A DNA stretch of 64,000 nucleotides from Sulfurisphaera tokodaii str. 7 (GCF_000011205.1 NC_003106.2:1054001-1118000), one strand, 5' to 3'; counted from the stretch's first letter, positions 8,768 to 16,950 are shown. Notes: a model not told the origin generated them from the sequence alone. Numbers and translations are program-made.

Positions 8768-9028
8768 ATGAGCTGGAATTTTAAATCTGGTAAAATATCC
8801 TTAAACTCTAAAAAGACATGCACAGTAGATGAAGTTATTGACGAGCTAAAAAATAAGTATAATCTTGATATCTCTACTCTCTCTGAAATAGTTAATGACG
8901 TATTAATTAAACACTTTACGGAACATAAAATGCAACTCGAAGATATTAAGAAAAAGTATTCTAATGTGAATAATATTGAGGAAATTCTACAAAATATAGT
9001 GAAGATATATAAAGAAAAACAGGCATAA
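8768..9028 (+). CDS. Small helical protein of unknown function
   Basis: This 86-residue protein starts at ATG 8768. The first part resembles a regulator-type helix pair (VDEVIDELKNKYNLDISTLSEIVNDVLIKHF), and the second half is a charged, probably coiled-coil tail (LEDIKKKYSNVNNIEEILQNIVKIY). It may be a small DNA-binding or antitoxin-like protein, but no named family is recognised. It is read divergently from the zinc-ribbon gene. Confidence 0.5.
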   Translation: MSWNFKSGKISLNSKKTCTVDEVIDELKNKYNLDISTLSEIVNDVLIKHFTEHKMQLEDIKKKYSNVNNIEEILQNIVKIYKEKQA

Positions 9029-9498
9029 CCAGATTTTCTATTTTTAGAGTGCTGTAATATCATTTAGGATTTGTTCTATGAATAATCTCCTATCTGTTTA
9101 GTGCATATCAATATCTTTTTTAAGAATAATTTACTGAAGATTTATGATGAAAAATTATTAGGGAGCACCAGAATTATCAATTACTTAGGATCTGGTGGTT
9201 CAAGCTTATGAGTATTTAGTAGTTTAAGGAAATATCCTCTATAAATAATCATAATATTTGCTCATGAACTAATAAATATTTCTAAATTTTAATTATTAGC
9301 TTTATTGTTTACAAGAAATAAATTTTCAGTTAGTAAAATGGTCTTTCTATATATTTTTAACGTATGTAAAAATGTAACGATTTTCCTATAAGTCCTATGT
9401 GTCAAATGAATATTTATAATGGCTATTAGTAATGTACGGAAACATATATAGAACTTGTCCTAAACATGCATTTTCCTTAATTTATTATGGTTCATTCC
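9029..9498. other. Non-coding stretch before the vapBC array
   Basis: No gene is seen. The stretch contains one copy of the dispersed repeat (about 9221-9391) and leads into the vapC tail remnant at 9499. Confidence 0.5.
9221..9391 (-). repeat. Dispersed about 180-bp repeat, diverged copy 1
   Basis: Read on the minus strand it begins TTATAGGAAAATCGTTACATTTTTAC and passes through ACTGAAAATTTATTTCT, ATTAGTTCATGA and a TTTCCTTAA end. It matches copies at 21288-21472 and 62742-62925 with the same order of motifs. It has no coding capacity, and a MITE-like element is the likeliest identity. Confidence 0.6.
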
Positions 9499-9558
9499 GC
9501 ATTAGGCACTGAAGAAAAACTTATCACTAAAGATTTAAGTGGTTATGGTTTAATTTAG
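9499..9558 (+). pseudogene. Remnant of a vapC 3' end
   Basis: The last codons before the stop read KDLSGYGLI, identical in protein and DNA to the end of the complete toxin gene at 9791-10303. Identity begins at 9527. Upstream residues (about GTEEKLIT) are weakly related only. This is the leftover of a lost upstream vapC copy in a tandem array. Confidence 0.6.
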
Positions 9559-9695
9559 AATGTATGATTGATGAGAAAGCGTTGAAGGAGTGGATTGAGA
9601 GGTTTAAGGAGGCTAGGGAGATTAGGAGGAAGTATGCTGATTGGGATTTCATAAAATCGCAACCAACAAAAATAAGAATAGCACTAGAATATTAT
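9527..9695 (+). repeat. Direct repeat, copy 1 (vapC tail plus vapB 5' part)
   Basis: This 169-bp block is identical to 10272-10440. It covers the last 10 codons of the toxin gene and about 44 codons of the antitoxin gene. The 745-bp period equals one vapB-vapC unit, which points to recent unequal recombination or gene conversion. Confidence 0.85.
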
Positions 9696-9794
9696 ATAGA
9701 GACGGGAGACTTATATAATGCCTCAAGATTAGCGGGTATGGCAATGGAGGACTTTAATGAGCTTAGAATAAAAGCGAGGATACCTAGCGTATGA
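9564..9794 (+). CDS. VapB-like antitoxin, copy 1
   Basis: This 76-residue protein has a charged N-terminal helix (ALKEWIERFKEAREIRRKYADWDF) followed by a helix-turn-helix-like part (IALEYYIETGDLYNASRLAGMAMEDFNELRIKARIPSV). The latter resembles the UPF0175-type antitoxins that pair with PIN toxins. Its stop overlaps the ATG of the PIN gene, a classic toxin-antitoxin arrangement. The first 44 residues are identical to the second copy at 10309 and only the C-terminal part differs, as expected if toxin-binding specificity sits there. Confidence 0.75.
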   Translation: MIDEKALKEWIERFKEAREIRRKYADWDFIKSQPTKIRIALEYYIETGDLYNASRLAGMAMEDFNELRIKARIPSV

Positions 9795-10303
9795 TTGCAG
9801 TTGCAGATACTTCATTTTTAATAGATTGGGTTAGATATTCGAAACGTGATCTAATTTTCAAACTTTTTGACCTCATATATCTACCGGACTCAGTGTTTAA
9901 TGAAGTAAGAAATGAAAGAACCCTCTTATGGATAGCTCAAGGTTTAGAAAATAATAATCTTGCAATATACCCTGAGTTACCACAAATAAGGGAAGAAGCT
10001 TTAAGGTTAGTTTATGAGACTAGAAGACTTCCGATAAGAGCAGTTGATTATCCTGAAGCTTATTGTGTAGTAATAGGTAAGGTAGAAGGTTATACAGTGC
10101 TTACAGAAAACGGTGGTGCAGTAGCATTAGTAAATTATTATAAAGATTACAAGGACGTTAAAGTAATGAGAGCATTAGAAGTGCTAATTCAACTTCACAA
10201 TAAAGGTTTAATTACGGATATAAAATATGAAATTGAGGAGTACAGTAAGCAAACTGGGCACAAGTTTTCATCTAAAGATTTAAGTGGTTATGGTTTAATT
10301 TAG
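9791..10303 (+). CDS. VapC-like PIN-domain toxin
   Basis: This 170-residue protein has PIN (VapC-type ribonuclease) features: ADTSFLIDW at the N-terminus supplies the first acidic residue, PDSVFNEV the conserved Glu, AVDYPEAYCVV the central acidic patch, and VLTENGGAV the C-terminal loop where many PIN proteins have TxDxG. The last motif has Glu-Asn instead of Asp. It is longer than typical VapC (about 130 residues), resembling the DUF3368-type group. It overlaps vapB1 by 4 bp and is followed 5 bp later by a second antitoxin gene. Confidence 0.75.
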   Translation: MIAVADTSFLIDWVRYSKRDLIFKLFDLIYLPDSVFNEVRNERTLLWIAQGLENNNLAIYPELPQIREEALRLVYETRRLPIRAVDYPEAYCVVIGKVEGYTVLTENGGAVALVNYYKDYKDVKVMRALEVLIQLHNKGLITDIKYEIEEYSKQTGHKFSSKDLSGYGLI

Positions 10304-10440
10304 AATGTATGATTGATGAGAAAGCGTTGAAGGAGTGGATTGAGAGGTTTAAGGAGGCTAGGGAGATTAGGAGGAAGTATGCTGATTGGGATTTCATAAA
10401 ATCGCAACCAACAAAAATAAGAATAGCACTAGAATATTAT
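10272..10440 (+). repeat. Direct repeat, copy 2 (vapC tail plus vapB 5' part)
   Basis: Identical to 9527-9695 over 169 bp. It ends where the two antitoxin genes diverge. Confidence 0.85.
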
Positions 10441-10545
10441 GTGGAAACAGGCGATTATAGGGGTGCTTCACAATTAGCAGGAATGGCTGTAGATGAATTT
10501 GTGGATTTTGCAAAGGATAAGGCAAAGATACCCACAGTTTTATGA
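10309..10545 (+). CDS. VapB-like antitoxin, copy 2 (orphan)
   Basis: This 78-residue protein is identical to copy 1 over about 44 residues and then diverges (VETGDYRGASQLAGMAVDEFVDFAKDKAKIPTVL). No PIN gene follows, so it is an antitoxin without its own toxin. It may neutralise the neighbouring toxin or be the remnant of a second module. The start is inside the repeated segment and matches copy 1. Confidence 0.7.
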   Translation: MIDEKALKEWIERFKEAREIRRKYADWDFIKSQPTKIRIALEYYVETGDYRGASQLAGMAVDEFVDFAKDKAKIPTVL

Positions 10546-10809
10546 GCTAGAAAACATAGGTCTTTAGAGAGAATTCCGAAATCGAATAGGAAAATTAACG
10601 TTTATTTAAATGGGATCCAGCTATATCATTATTGCTTTTTAAAATACAAGTTCTTTAGAAAATAAATCCATCTCTTTCCTCAAAATATAATTTAATAGAA
10701 AATCAAACCCATATAATTGAGGAATCACAAAAACAGAAATCTATCTAATATAACATATTAATCTTCTATCTTAGTAAACTTTAAATTCATATAGATATTT
10801 ATAATATTT

Positions 10810-11154
10810 ATGAGTTTCAGAGAAAGTGATATTCTGATTACCACTGCCCAAGAGCTACCTGGATACAAGATAGTTGAAGTTAAAGGAGTTGTAATTGGAA
10901 TAACGGTAAGATCTAGAGGTCTGGGAGGTAATATAGCAGCTTCTTTTAGAAGTTTAATTGGAGGAGAGATTAAAGAGTATGTGGAAATGGCTGAACAAGC
11001 GAGAATGCAAGCTTTAGAAAGAATGATTGAAAGAGCTAAAGCACTAGGAGCAAACGCTGTAATTAGCGTTAGGTTCGATTCTAATGAATTGGCTCAAAAT
11101 ATGGATGAGATAATAGCATATGGTACCGCTGTTGTTGTTACAAAAAGTATTTAG
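10810..11154 (+). CDS. YbjQ/UPF0145 family protein
   Basis: This 114-residue protein matches the YbjQ family: ITTAQELPGYKIVEVKGVVIGITVRSRG at the start, then a long helix with AEQARMQALERMIERAKALGANAVISVRFD and a TAVVV end. Family members form pentameric beta barrels and are often labelled heavy-metal-binding, but the cellular role is unsettled. Length is normal. It stands alone, with the ATG directly after an AT-rich promoter. Confidence 0.85.
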   Translation: MSFRESDILITTAQELPGYKIVEVKGVVIGITVRSRGLGGNIAASFRSLIGGEIKEYVEMAEQARMQALERMIERAKALGANAVISVRFDSNELAQNMDEIIAYGTAVVVTKSI

Positions 11155-11475
11155 TTACTTTCAGATATAGATTTAAATCATAACATATACGTACAACTCT
11201 TTAAGCTTTCAAATATTGTGAAATGGTCTATTATATTAACCTAGAGTGAATTATAAATTAGAATAGTCGAACTTTAGTCTTTTTGATAATGGTTGTAAGG
11301 GACAAGTTTTACCCTAAGATATAAAAGTGAGCCAAATAATCGAGGTGACAAGATATGCTTTGTGCCGATAAATGTCATTTACCCTTCGCATTTACTATGA
11401 AAAACACTATGCTTCGTCCTCATTTCATTATTCTTATACCGTAAAGGCTTAATATTTGCGAAATAAGTTTTTATT
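11155..11475. other. Intergenic region with a possible 29-codon ORF
   Basis: A short ORF at 11355-11444 (starting MLCADKCHLPF) follows a GAGGTGA Shine-Dalgarno-like site and a GATATAAAAG TATA-like element. It may be a real leader-type peptide, but no homology supports it. A TATA-like CTTAATATTT lies 26 bp before the GTG of the MFS fragment. Confidence 0.3.
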
Positions 11476-12090
11476 GTGTTACCTTCAAGGAATACGCTAA
11501 TTTTAGGCTTAACTTCAGCTATACCAACTTTCTTCTCGGCTTCATGGATGTTCTTTTTACCAATTATATTTAGACAAATTGGATACTCTATAGTCACCAT
11601 AGGTATATTTTATGGGACCTCTACTGTATTATCTTCCACTCTTTCCGTTTTTGCTGGAAGATTAGTTCTTAAGATTGGTCCGAAGAGGGGGATTATGATA
11701 GGAGGGGTTATCAGATCCATTTCAATTCTCATGATATATACCTTCTCTCCAATCCTTGTACCTTCTGGATTCATAATAGATTTGGGAATAGGTTATCCTC
11801 TTTCAAACGTTTCTAGGCAGTATTTAATAATAAAGGATGAAGAAAATAAACAAGCCACTAACGTAGGTTGGTTCATGACAATTGCAGGATTACCGGCTAT
11901 ATTTTCGCCTATTCTAGGGGCATTAACGGAAATTAACAAGATTTTAATACTTCTTACAGCTGTAACCACTCTTATAGCTACTGTTGTTAGGGCATTAATT
12001 TTAACGGAGAGAAAAGTAAATGAGACATTTTCCATTAACTTCTCTACGATATCTTCACCGAGTGTGGACAACAATTTCATTCATTTGTAA
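11476..12090 (+). pseudogene. MFS transporter, N-terminal half, truncated by a MITE
   Basis: About 194 residues of a major facilitator protein are present: TM1 (FFSASWMFFLPIIF), TM2, the loop-2/3 motif (GRLVLKIGPKRGIMIGG), then TM3-TM6. That is half of the usual 12-helix protein. The reading frame runs into the MITE at 12062 and ends after 10 foreign codons. No second half is found beyond the insertion and the adjacent IS1, so the gene is broken. The substrate is unknown. The start is GTG, probably leaderless. Confidence 0.75.
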
Positions 12091-12270
12091 TTTATTCAAA
12101 ATTACCTTAAATCCCTCTTCCTTTTAAACACTTTAATTACACAGTAAAAATTCTAATAGAGATTACAATTATAACGCCTTTTATTATCAGTAAAGAGATC
12201 TAACGATAAATTGAAACTAAATTTACATTCTATATAATTTATATCAAATTAAAAATATTGTTGTCCACAC
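12062..12270 (+). mobile_element. MITE-like element, copy A
   Basis: This non-coding element of 209 bp has terminal inverted repeats GTGTGGACAACAAT / ATTGTTGTCCACAC. A nearly identical copy in the opposite orientation lies at 29159-29366, inside a HEPN gene. It interrupts the MFS gene, and an IS1 element inserted exactly at its right end. The mobilising transposase is not identified. Confidence 0.8.
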
Positions 12271-12271
12271 T

Positions 12272-13067
12272 GATAGTGTCGTCATTAAGCTACAAATTCT
12301 GGGATTAGCCTTCTCTCCCACAAGACTAGTGCTATAGAATACTTCACCATATTTATACTCCTGTTAACAGCCTTCGTAGCCCTCTTGAAACGTACAAGCC
12401 TATCCCTCAGTGAGGAATGAAGCCCCTCGTTGGGATTAACAAGTGAGACTACCGTGTGGTTTTTTAACCAAAAGTAAACGTTGTAATCATCACTCACCCA
12501 CCTACCATCATCTGGCACGTAGTCCTTGACCTCACGAAAAGTATTCTCGTCCCTATCACCCACAGAGTAAATTATGTATAACCCTAGCCTAGTGTACACA
12601 TAACAAGTGAATACCCACTTGTAGAAAGCCCTAGTGTTTCTGTACAAGTATGTCCACATCTCATCAACAACCTTAGTAACGACCTTACCCTTGACCAGCT
12701 CTTTAGCCTTATTCCACAAGTCCACTAGCTTCTCATATTTCCTCTTACCATAACGCTTAATCCAAGTGAAAACAGTACCCAGAGGTACGTTAAGAACCCT
12801 AGAAATAGCTCTCATACTCATACCATTAGTATACATCCTCAAAGCCTTCTCCCTCACCTCCTTAGAGTGGTGGTGATAAACCGCGTCTGCAAGAAAGTAC
12901 TTACCGCAATCCCTACACAGAAACCTCTGCCTACCAAGAGGCTTACCGCACTTAACGACGTGATGACTACCACAAGAGGGACAAGCTAAATCTTGCCTAA
13001 ATACAGGCTTCCTACCCATAAGTAATACTCGTAATACAAATATAAATAGCTTAATGACGACACTATC
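12272..13067 (-). mobile_element. Complete IS1-family insertion sequence
   Basis: This 796-bp element is bounded by perfect 21-bp inverted repeats (12272-12292 and 13047-13067, core AGTGTCGTCATTAAGCTA). It has an 8-bp target duplication, TCCACACT, at 12264-12271 and 13068-13075. Intact ends, duplication and transposase suggest a recent and perhaps active insertion. It landed on the right end of the MITE. Confidence 0.92.
12285..13019 (-). CDS. IS1-family transposase, single-ORF type
   Basis: This is a 244-residue transposase in one frame, without the InsA/InsB frameshift of bacterial IS1. The N-terminal zinc ribbon (CPSCGSHHVVKCGK...FLCRDCGKYF) is followed by a helix-turn-helix (MSMRAISRVLNVPLGTVFTWIKRYGK). 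The catalytic domain has DEMW, then DDYNVYFW and NEGLHSSLRDRL, fitting the DDE/N order of archaeal IS1 enzymes. Its stop codon lies in the left inverted repeat. It appears intact. Confidence 0.92.
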   Translation of the reverse strand: MGRKPVFRQDLACPSCGSHHVVKCGKPLGRQRFLCRDCGKYFLADAVYHHHSKEVREKALRMYTNGMSMRAISRVLNVPLGTVFTWIKRYGKRKYEKLVDLWNKAKELVKGKVVTKVVDEMWTYLYRNTRAFYKWVFTCYVYTRLGLYIIYSVGDRDENTFREVKDYVPDDGRWVSDDYNVYFWLKNHTVVSLVNPNEGLHSSLRDRLVRFKRATKAVNRSINMVKYSIALVLWERRLIPEFVA

Positions 13068-13131
13068 TCCACACTCTTCATGATTAGAGTAAAGCTTTTA
13101 TACTTTAAAATAGAATTTAGGGTGACCCTAA

Positions 13132-13491
13132 ATGCAAAAAATTGATAACTGTTGTAACTCAAAGAAGAGAATTTCAGCACTAGATTTCCTAATGAATCAA
13201 AAATATACTGGAAGAAATATAGAAGGATATAACACAGATTTAATAAAAACACCAAAGGGTATAGTTAAACTATACTGGAAGAAAGAAGGAGGGAAAATCG
13301 ATATAAGATACTCTTCTCCAACTTGCTTTACTACAAGAATTGCATTAGAAGCTATATGTGAATGGATATGCAATGGTGAAGTTAAGAACTACAGGGAGGC
13401 AATAGAAAAACTTTACGAGATAAAGGGATATAAAGTAACTGAAGATGTGAAAAACTTAGTTTATGAAGTCTTTATGAGGATAAGAGAATGA
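13132..13491 (+). CDS. Cys-containing protein, possibly IscU/NifU-like
   Basis: This 119-residue protein has a cysteine pair near the N-terminus (DNCCNS) and a segment IDIRYSSPTCFTTRIALEAICEWICNG. The last loosely resembles the second-Cys region of IscU/NifU scaffolds (GC-xxx-ASAS...E-xxxG), but the match is weak and the rest is unlike. Its stop overlaps the ATG of the DsrE-like gene, so the two form an operon and probably act together in sulfur or metal handling. Function unknown. Confidence 0.5.
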   Translation: MQKIDNCCNSKKRISALDFLMNQKYTGRNIEGYNTDLIKTPKGIVKLYWKKEGGKIDIRYSSPTCFTTRIALEAICEWICNGEVKNYREAIEKLYEIKGYKVTEDVKNLVYEVFMRIRE

Positions 13492-13814
13492 AGAAGATCG
13501 CGTATATCGCTCTAACTAATCTAGCTCAGTACATTCTGGTAAATATGATAATTCCCCAGCTAGAAGAAGGAAGGCATAATGCTAAAGTTAAAGGAATATT
13601 CTTTGTGAATGATAACGTTTATATGCTAACTAAAGGAACAGATACTGCGGAAAGACTAAGAGAACTTTACGAGAAAGGAATATACTTACAAGCCTGCGAC
13701 CAGTGTACTTATATGAGGAATTTAGCAAGTTCATTAATTGAAGAAGCTAAGATTGGTTGCTTCCCAGATTTCTATGCAGCAATAGGAGATGTTGATATAA
13801 TAATCACGATTTAA
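13488..13814 (+). CDS. DsrE/DsrF-like small sulfur-relay protein
   Basis: This 108-residue protein has an alternating beta/alpha pattern typical of the DsrE/DsrF fold (IAYIALTNLA, VKGIFFVNDNVYML, DVDIIITI). It carries a CDQCTYM motif near residue 64 and a further Cys in IGCFPDFYAAI. DsrE-type proteins bind sulfane sulfur on cysteines. It overlaps the preceding gene by 4 bp. Fold assignment is moderate; partners beyond the neighbour are unknown. Confidence 0.6.
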   Translation: MKKIAYIALTNLAQYILVNMIIPQLEEGRHNAKVKGIFFVNDNVYMLTKGTDTAERLRELYEKGIYLQACDQCTYMRNLASSLIEEAKIGCFPDFYAAIGDVDIIITI

Positions 13815-13838
13815 ATATTTTCTTTTTTATTTTAGTGA
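13815..13838 (+). terminator. T-rich stretch after the DsrE-like gene
   Basis: TTTTCTTTTTTATTTTA follows the stop at 13814 within 10 bp, as expected for an archaeal oligo-T terminator. Confidence 0.45.
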
Positions 13839-14353
13839 AACTCACATATATTGAAATAATTAAGTGAAATTTCTATGCTGAGTAAAACTAAGACGAGATT
13901 TTACTTATGGTAATAATGAAATAAGATCCATAGCATTTCCTCATATATGTATATGGCAATTTTAGTTTAAGTTCTATAACCAGTAATTTATATCAAAATT
14001 TATGAAATAACACGCACAATTAATATACTCAACACTAAAATATTTCTGGTTGTTATCAGTATAATACGAGTATGAATTATACTTTTAGTGGACATTGGTA
14101 TTTACCACTATCTTAAATTATCCCTGCTTTTAATTACTTCTAATTCAGCCACAACTACTCTCTTAAAACCTCATTTACCTCAGCTCATTAGGGATTAACT
14201 GAGGGAAAATTTCTAAATAATATATAAATACAAGATTTTCCTAGTTGAATAATCTTTATGAAATGAGTATAATTATCCTGCTTAGTTGACACGATTTACT
14301 TTGTTTAGCGATTCCACAATTAGAGTTTTAATAATTCGCATAAATAAGATATT
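13839..14353. other. Intergenic region with transposon debris
   Basis: No gene is seen. About 80 bp at 14127-14205 is a degenerate tnpB 3' end. The rest is AT-rich. Confidence 0.45.
14127..14205 (-). pseudogene. Degenerate 3' end of an IS607-type tnpB
   Basis: The stretch ATCCCTGCTTTTAATTACTT followed by TCTAATTCAGCC and CTCAGCTCATTAGGG parallels 18967-19050, the 3' end of the intact tnpB (TCTAATTCCACC, CTCAACTCATTGGGG), with many point changes. It marks a former IS607 insertion next to the HEPN-MNT pair. Confidence 0.55.
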
Positions 14354-14710
14354 GTGGCAAAGTGGTTTGAAAAAAGTGATAAAGATAAAGAGGTTGCTTA
14401 TCTCCTTCTCGATAAAGGCTATTATCCTGAAGCTTGTTTCCATGCTGTCATGGCTGTGGAACTGAGATTAAAAGGTGTCTTAGTCCAAACCACTGGAGGA
14501 ATAATTTATACACATTCGATAAAAAGATTATTGGATGAGGTAGCAAAAATTAAAAATCTCCAACTAAACGATAAAATACTTGATTGTGCTAACTATCTCT
14601 CCCTAATGTATTTAGGCTCTAGGTATCCAGAAGAGGAGATAATCGATATGGATAGGAGTGAGGGCGAGAAATGTGTCAGATGCATGGAAACGATTCTCTC
14701 TATTATCTGA
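14354..14710 (+). CDS. HEPN-domain protein (toxin-type partner)
   Basis: This 118-residue four-helix HEPN protein has a GTG start giving MAKWFEKSDKDKEVAYLLLDKGYYPEACFHAVMAVE, the typical first half. The RNase motif RxxxxH of toxic HEPNs is not obvious, although H-S-I-K-R occurs near residue 56. It overlaps the nucleotidyltransferase gene by 53 bp in another frame. HEPN-MNT pairs act as toxin-antitoxin systems in which MNT modifies (AMPylates) the HEPN toxin. Confidence 0.75.
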   Translation: MAKWFEKSDKDKEVAYLLLDKGYYPEACFHAVMAVELRLKGVLVQTTGGIIYTHSIKRLLDEVAKIKNLQLNDKILDCANYLSLMYLGSRYPEEEIIDMDRSEGEKCVRCMETILSII

Positions 14711-15092
14711 TTTATTAGAGCTCTACAAAAATGAGGAAACACAATTTAAAGAGTACGTTTCCTATTTATGCGAGAGAAATTACACAGTAATACTCTTCGG
14801 TTCTAGAGCTAGGGGTGATTACAAAATTTATAGTGATTACGATCTTTTAGTTATAGGCGAAGAAATGCCAAAACTTCCACCAACCGATGCAATAGAACTT
14901 CATTTTGTTAAGAAAGAAAAACTGGAAGATAAAATACGTGAGTTTAATACTATTGTTATTGATGCTTTTTACGAAGGCAAAGTAATCTGTGATAAACTTA
15001 ATATTTATGAAGATAATAAAAGAAAAGTTCTTGAGAAGATTAAGGGACTTAAGAGGGTTAAAGAAGGATGGGTTAGAGAAAACCAACACTAA
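14658..15092 (+). CDS. MNT nucleotidyltransferase (antitoxin-type partner of HEPN)
   Basis: This protein has up to 144 residues, with the minimal nucleotidyltransferase signature FGSRARGDYKIYSDYDLLV near residue 50. The GSxxRGD...SDxDLxV motif supplies the nucleotide-binding loop and two catalytic Asp. A third acidic position is in FNTIVIDAFYEG. The frame opens at GTG 14658; a GTG at 14673 is an alternative because the first residues overlap the HEPN gene. Family length is about 110-140. Confidence 0.75.
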   Translation: MRARNVSDAWKRFSLLSDLLELYKNEETQFKEYVSYLCERNYTVILFGSRARGDYKIYSDYDLLVIGEEMPKLPPTDAIELHFVKKEKLEDKIREFNTIVIDAFYEGKVICDKLNIYEDNKRKVLEKIKGLKRVKEGWVRENQH

Positions 15093-15529
15093 ATTTCCGT
15101 GATAAATTAAGGTAATTACATGAATATCGCTTTGTGAACAATAGTATATTATACTTTAAGAAAATTTCAAGATAAAAAGGATGTGTTTGTTTCATTACCA
15201 TAAAAAATTATAATATTTGTTCATGAAATAATAAAATATTTTTAATTTAACTTCTTATTTTATTGCTTATTAATAAAAAATTTTCATTCAACAAGAAGAG
15301 ATCTATTATATGTTTTTAACGTAATGTAAGACTATAAGTATTTTTCTTAATTTGCACTTCTTCATTTAGTCTTTTGATTTAGGTCAAAAAAGGATTTGAA
15401 TTTCATGGAGTCATTTTTTATTTTTCATTGAATCAATATTTCATCCCCATTTATATATAGATTTTATTGTTAAATATTATAAAGAAGAACAGCTTTTTAT
15501 ATTCTATTATTTACTGCAAAAATTTTATT
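15093..15529. other. AT-rich intergenic region
   Basis: No gene is seen. It contains a diverged copy of the dispersed repeat at about 15197-15340. Poly-T tracts near 15415-15500 may end the convergent transcripts. Confidence 0.4.
15197..15340 (-). repeat. Dispersed repeat, degenerate copy 2
   Basis: TACCATAAAAAATTATAATA followed by TTGTTCATGA is the reverse complement of the 3' part of the copies at 21288 and 62742. The rest is recognisable only in pieces, down to TTTTTAACGTAATG. Confidence 0.5.
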
Positions 15530-16345
15530 TTATATCTTCCTTATCCTAGAGACCAAAATTCCTATAAACATGAGAATAATTCCAATTATTTGAATGAGTA
15601 GAGGGGGTGTTCCATATAATATATATTCCACCAAAGTAGTTAAAATGGGAACTGAAAAGCTTAAAACAGTAACCCTTGAAATCTTTTCTATCTTTACCAT
15701 CATATTCCACAAAAAGAACGATAATGCTCCACCTGGTATAGAAGTATATACAATACCATATGCGAATTGCTCATTTAAATCAACTTTATAGTCTATTGGC
15801 AATAATAATGTCAATATTATAGAACCAATGGCAAACTGGCTTGAGTTAACTACTAGTGGATCGTATTCTCTTAGTTTTCTATAATATACTGAAAAAGAGG
15901 CCCAAAATATTGCATTAACAACTGTTACAATTGATCCCAATAACGTAAACCCATGAATTAAAGGTAAACCGTAAAGGATCACTCCGGAAAACCCTATGAT
16001 TACACCAATAATCTCAATTAGCGTAGGGTTTTCTGATAATACTAGAAGGGCTATTGGGATTGAAAATAATGGCATAGTATAACTTAATACAGCTGACTCA
16101 GCTGGAGTTACATAGAGTAATCCATATGCCCAAAGGAGTGATGAGGCAGTAGTGTAAATTGCTAATTGGATTATGTCTTTGCTAAAAATCACTTTCTTAC
16201 TTAACGAGACGAATATTGCTGTAGATATTAAGTATCTAATGAGGTTAAAAACAATGGGTGAAGCAGAAGATATTGCTTCTTTGGCAAAGTAATAGTTAAA
16301 CGAACTTATTAACACGTAAGGGATTAAGTATTTTACAACTTTCAC
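15530..16345 (-). CDS. EamA/DMT-family transporter
   Basis: This 271-residue protein is almost entirely hydrophobic, with about 9-10 transmembrane helices arranged as two repeated EamA halves. Typical features are LVRYLISTAIF in the first half, YTMPLFSIPIALLVLSE at the end of repeat 1, and VLSFSVPILTTLVEYILYG at the end of repeat 2. It probably exports a metabolite or amino acid; the substrate cannot be told. It is slightly shorter than the usual 290-300 residues. It is monocistronic and flanked by transposon remnants. Confidence 0.85.
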   Translation of the reverse strand: MKVVKYLIPYVLISSFNYYFAKEAISSASPIVFNLIRYLISTAIFVSLSKKVIFSKDIIQLAIYTTASSLLWAYGLLYVTPAESAVLSYTMPLFSIPIALLVLSENPTLIEIIGVIIGFSGVILYGLPLIHGFTLLGSIVTVVNAIFWASFSVYYRKLREYDPLVVNSSQFAIGSIILTLLLPIDYKVDLNEQFAYGIVYTSIPGGALSFFLWNMMVKIEKISRVTVLSFSVPILTTLVEYILYGTPPLLIQIIGIILMFIGILVSRIRKI

Positions 16346-16742
16346 TTGCTACCCGTTTTGGCTTCAAACTATAAAGTTATCTCTAATTACAATGTATTAG
16401 TGATTCCTAGTACTGTCGTCAAGCTATTCATATTTCTATAAACTATTAACATTCAATAATGCCTTATTTTATTATTTACATTTTTTGTAAAGGAAAAATA
16501 ATTTAATATATAAATGGGAAGATTTAAGTCTCTTTGTGAACTGTGGTCTTTTACGGCTCTTTTGCGAATTCACTTTATTTTATTATTTTGGGATTGGATA
16601 ATTGATTGTACATTGACAATTGGAGAGACTAAGAAGTTATACCACGGACTTACTGGAGACAATGATATATAATCAATTATTCCCTCATACAATTATTCTA
16701 ATTCTGAGAGAATATTACAATCCGCAAAGGAGGCGTGAGAGA
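16346..16742. other. Intergenic region with IS1-end-like sequence
   Basis: ACTGTCGTCAAGCTATT at about 16412 is similar to the IS1 terminal repeat of the element at 12272 and may be a remnant. A short inverted pair (TAATTGATT at about 16598 and AATCAATTA at about 16671) is also present. No gene is seen. Confidence 0.35.
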
Positions 16743-16950
16743 CCGTTTGTCCCTATACCATCATTTCAATCATTTTATCTTCAATCATGATCTGGTGTAG
16801 GGACTTAGCCCTCAACCACCTACCAAGTTTCACGGTAGGTGGGTCATGGGACTCCTTTGAGCCCAATGGCATAGGACTCACATCTCTGCAATTTTCACCC
16901 CCACCCTTTTGGGCAGTGCCCACATCAGAATGAGGGATCATCTCCACCAT
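16743..16950 (-). ncRNA. Structured non-coding RNA candidate, copy 2
   Basis: This is homologous to 21011-21168 on the opposite strand. Similarity continues through the promoter to about 17010. Shared blocks include TGCCCAAAAGGGTG, GCAGAGATGTGAGTCC, CAAAGGAGTCCCATG and GGGACAAACGG. A closing stem (CCCTCA, minus strand 16931-16936, with TGGGGG, 16898-16903) is kept by wobble pairing relative to copy 1. This copy carries an extra perfect 9-bp hairpin (16816-16824 with 16834-16842). A TATA-like element lies upstream. A 65-codon ORF spans it but is not conserved in the other copy, so RNA is the better reading. Confidence 0.6.

Noticed and set aside
13132-13491. Firm naming of the 119-aa protein as IscU/NifU
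   Set aside because: Only one Cys region is similar and the other two ligand positions are not evident.
14847-15089. ORF antisense to the MNT gene
   Set aside because: It is a shadow of a gene with a clear GSRARGD motif and has AT-driven composition.
16753-16950. A 65-codon ORF spanning the structured-RNA copy 2
   Set aside because: The homologous copy at 21011 has an early stop and indels that break frame while RNA stems are kept, so protein coding is unlikely.
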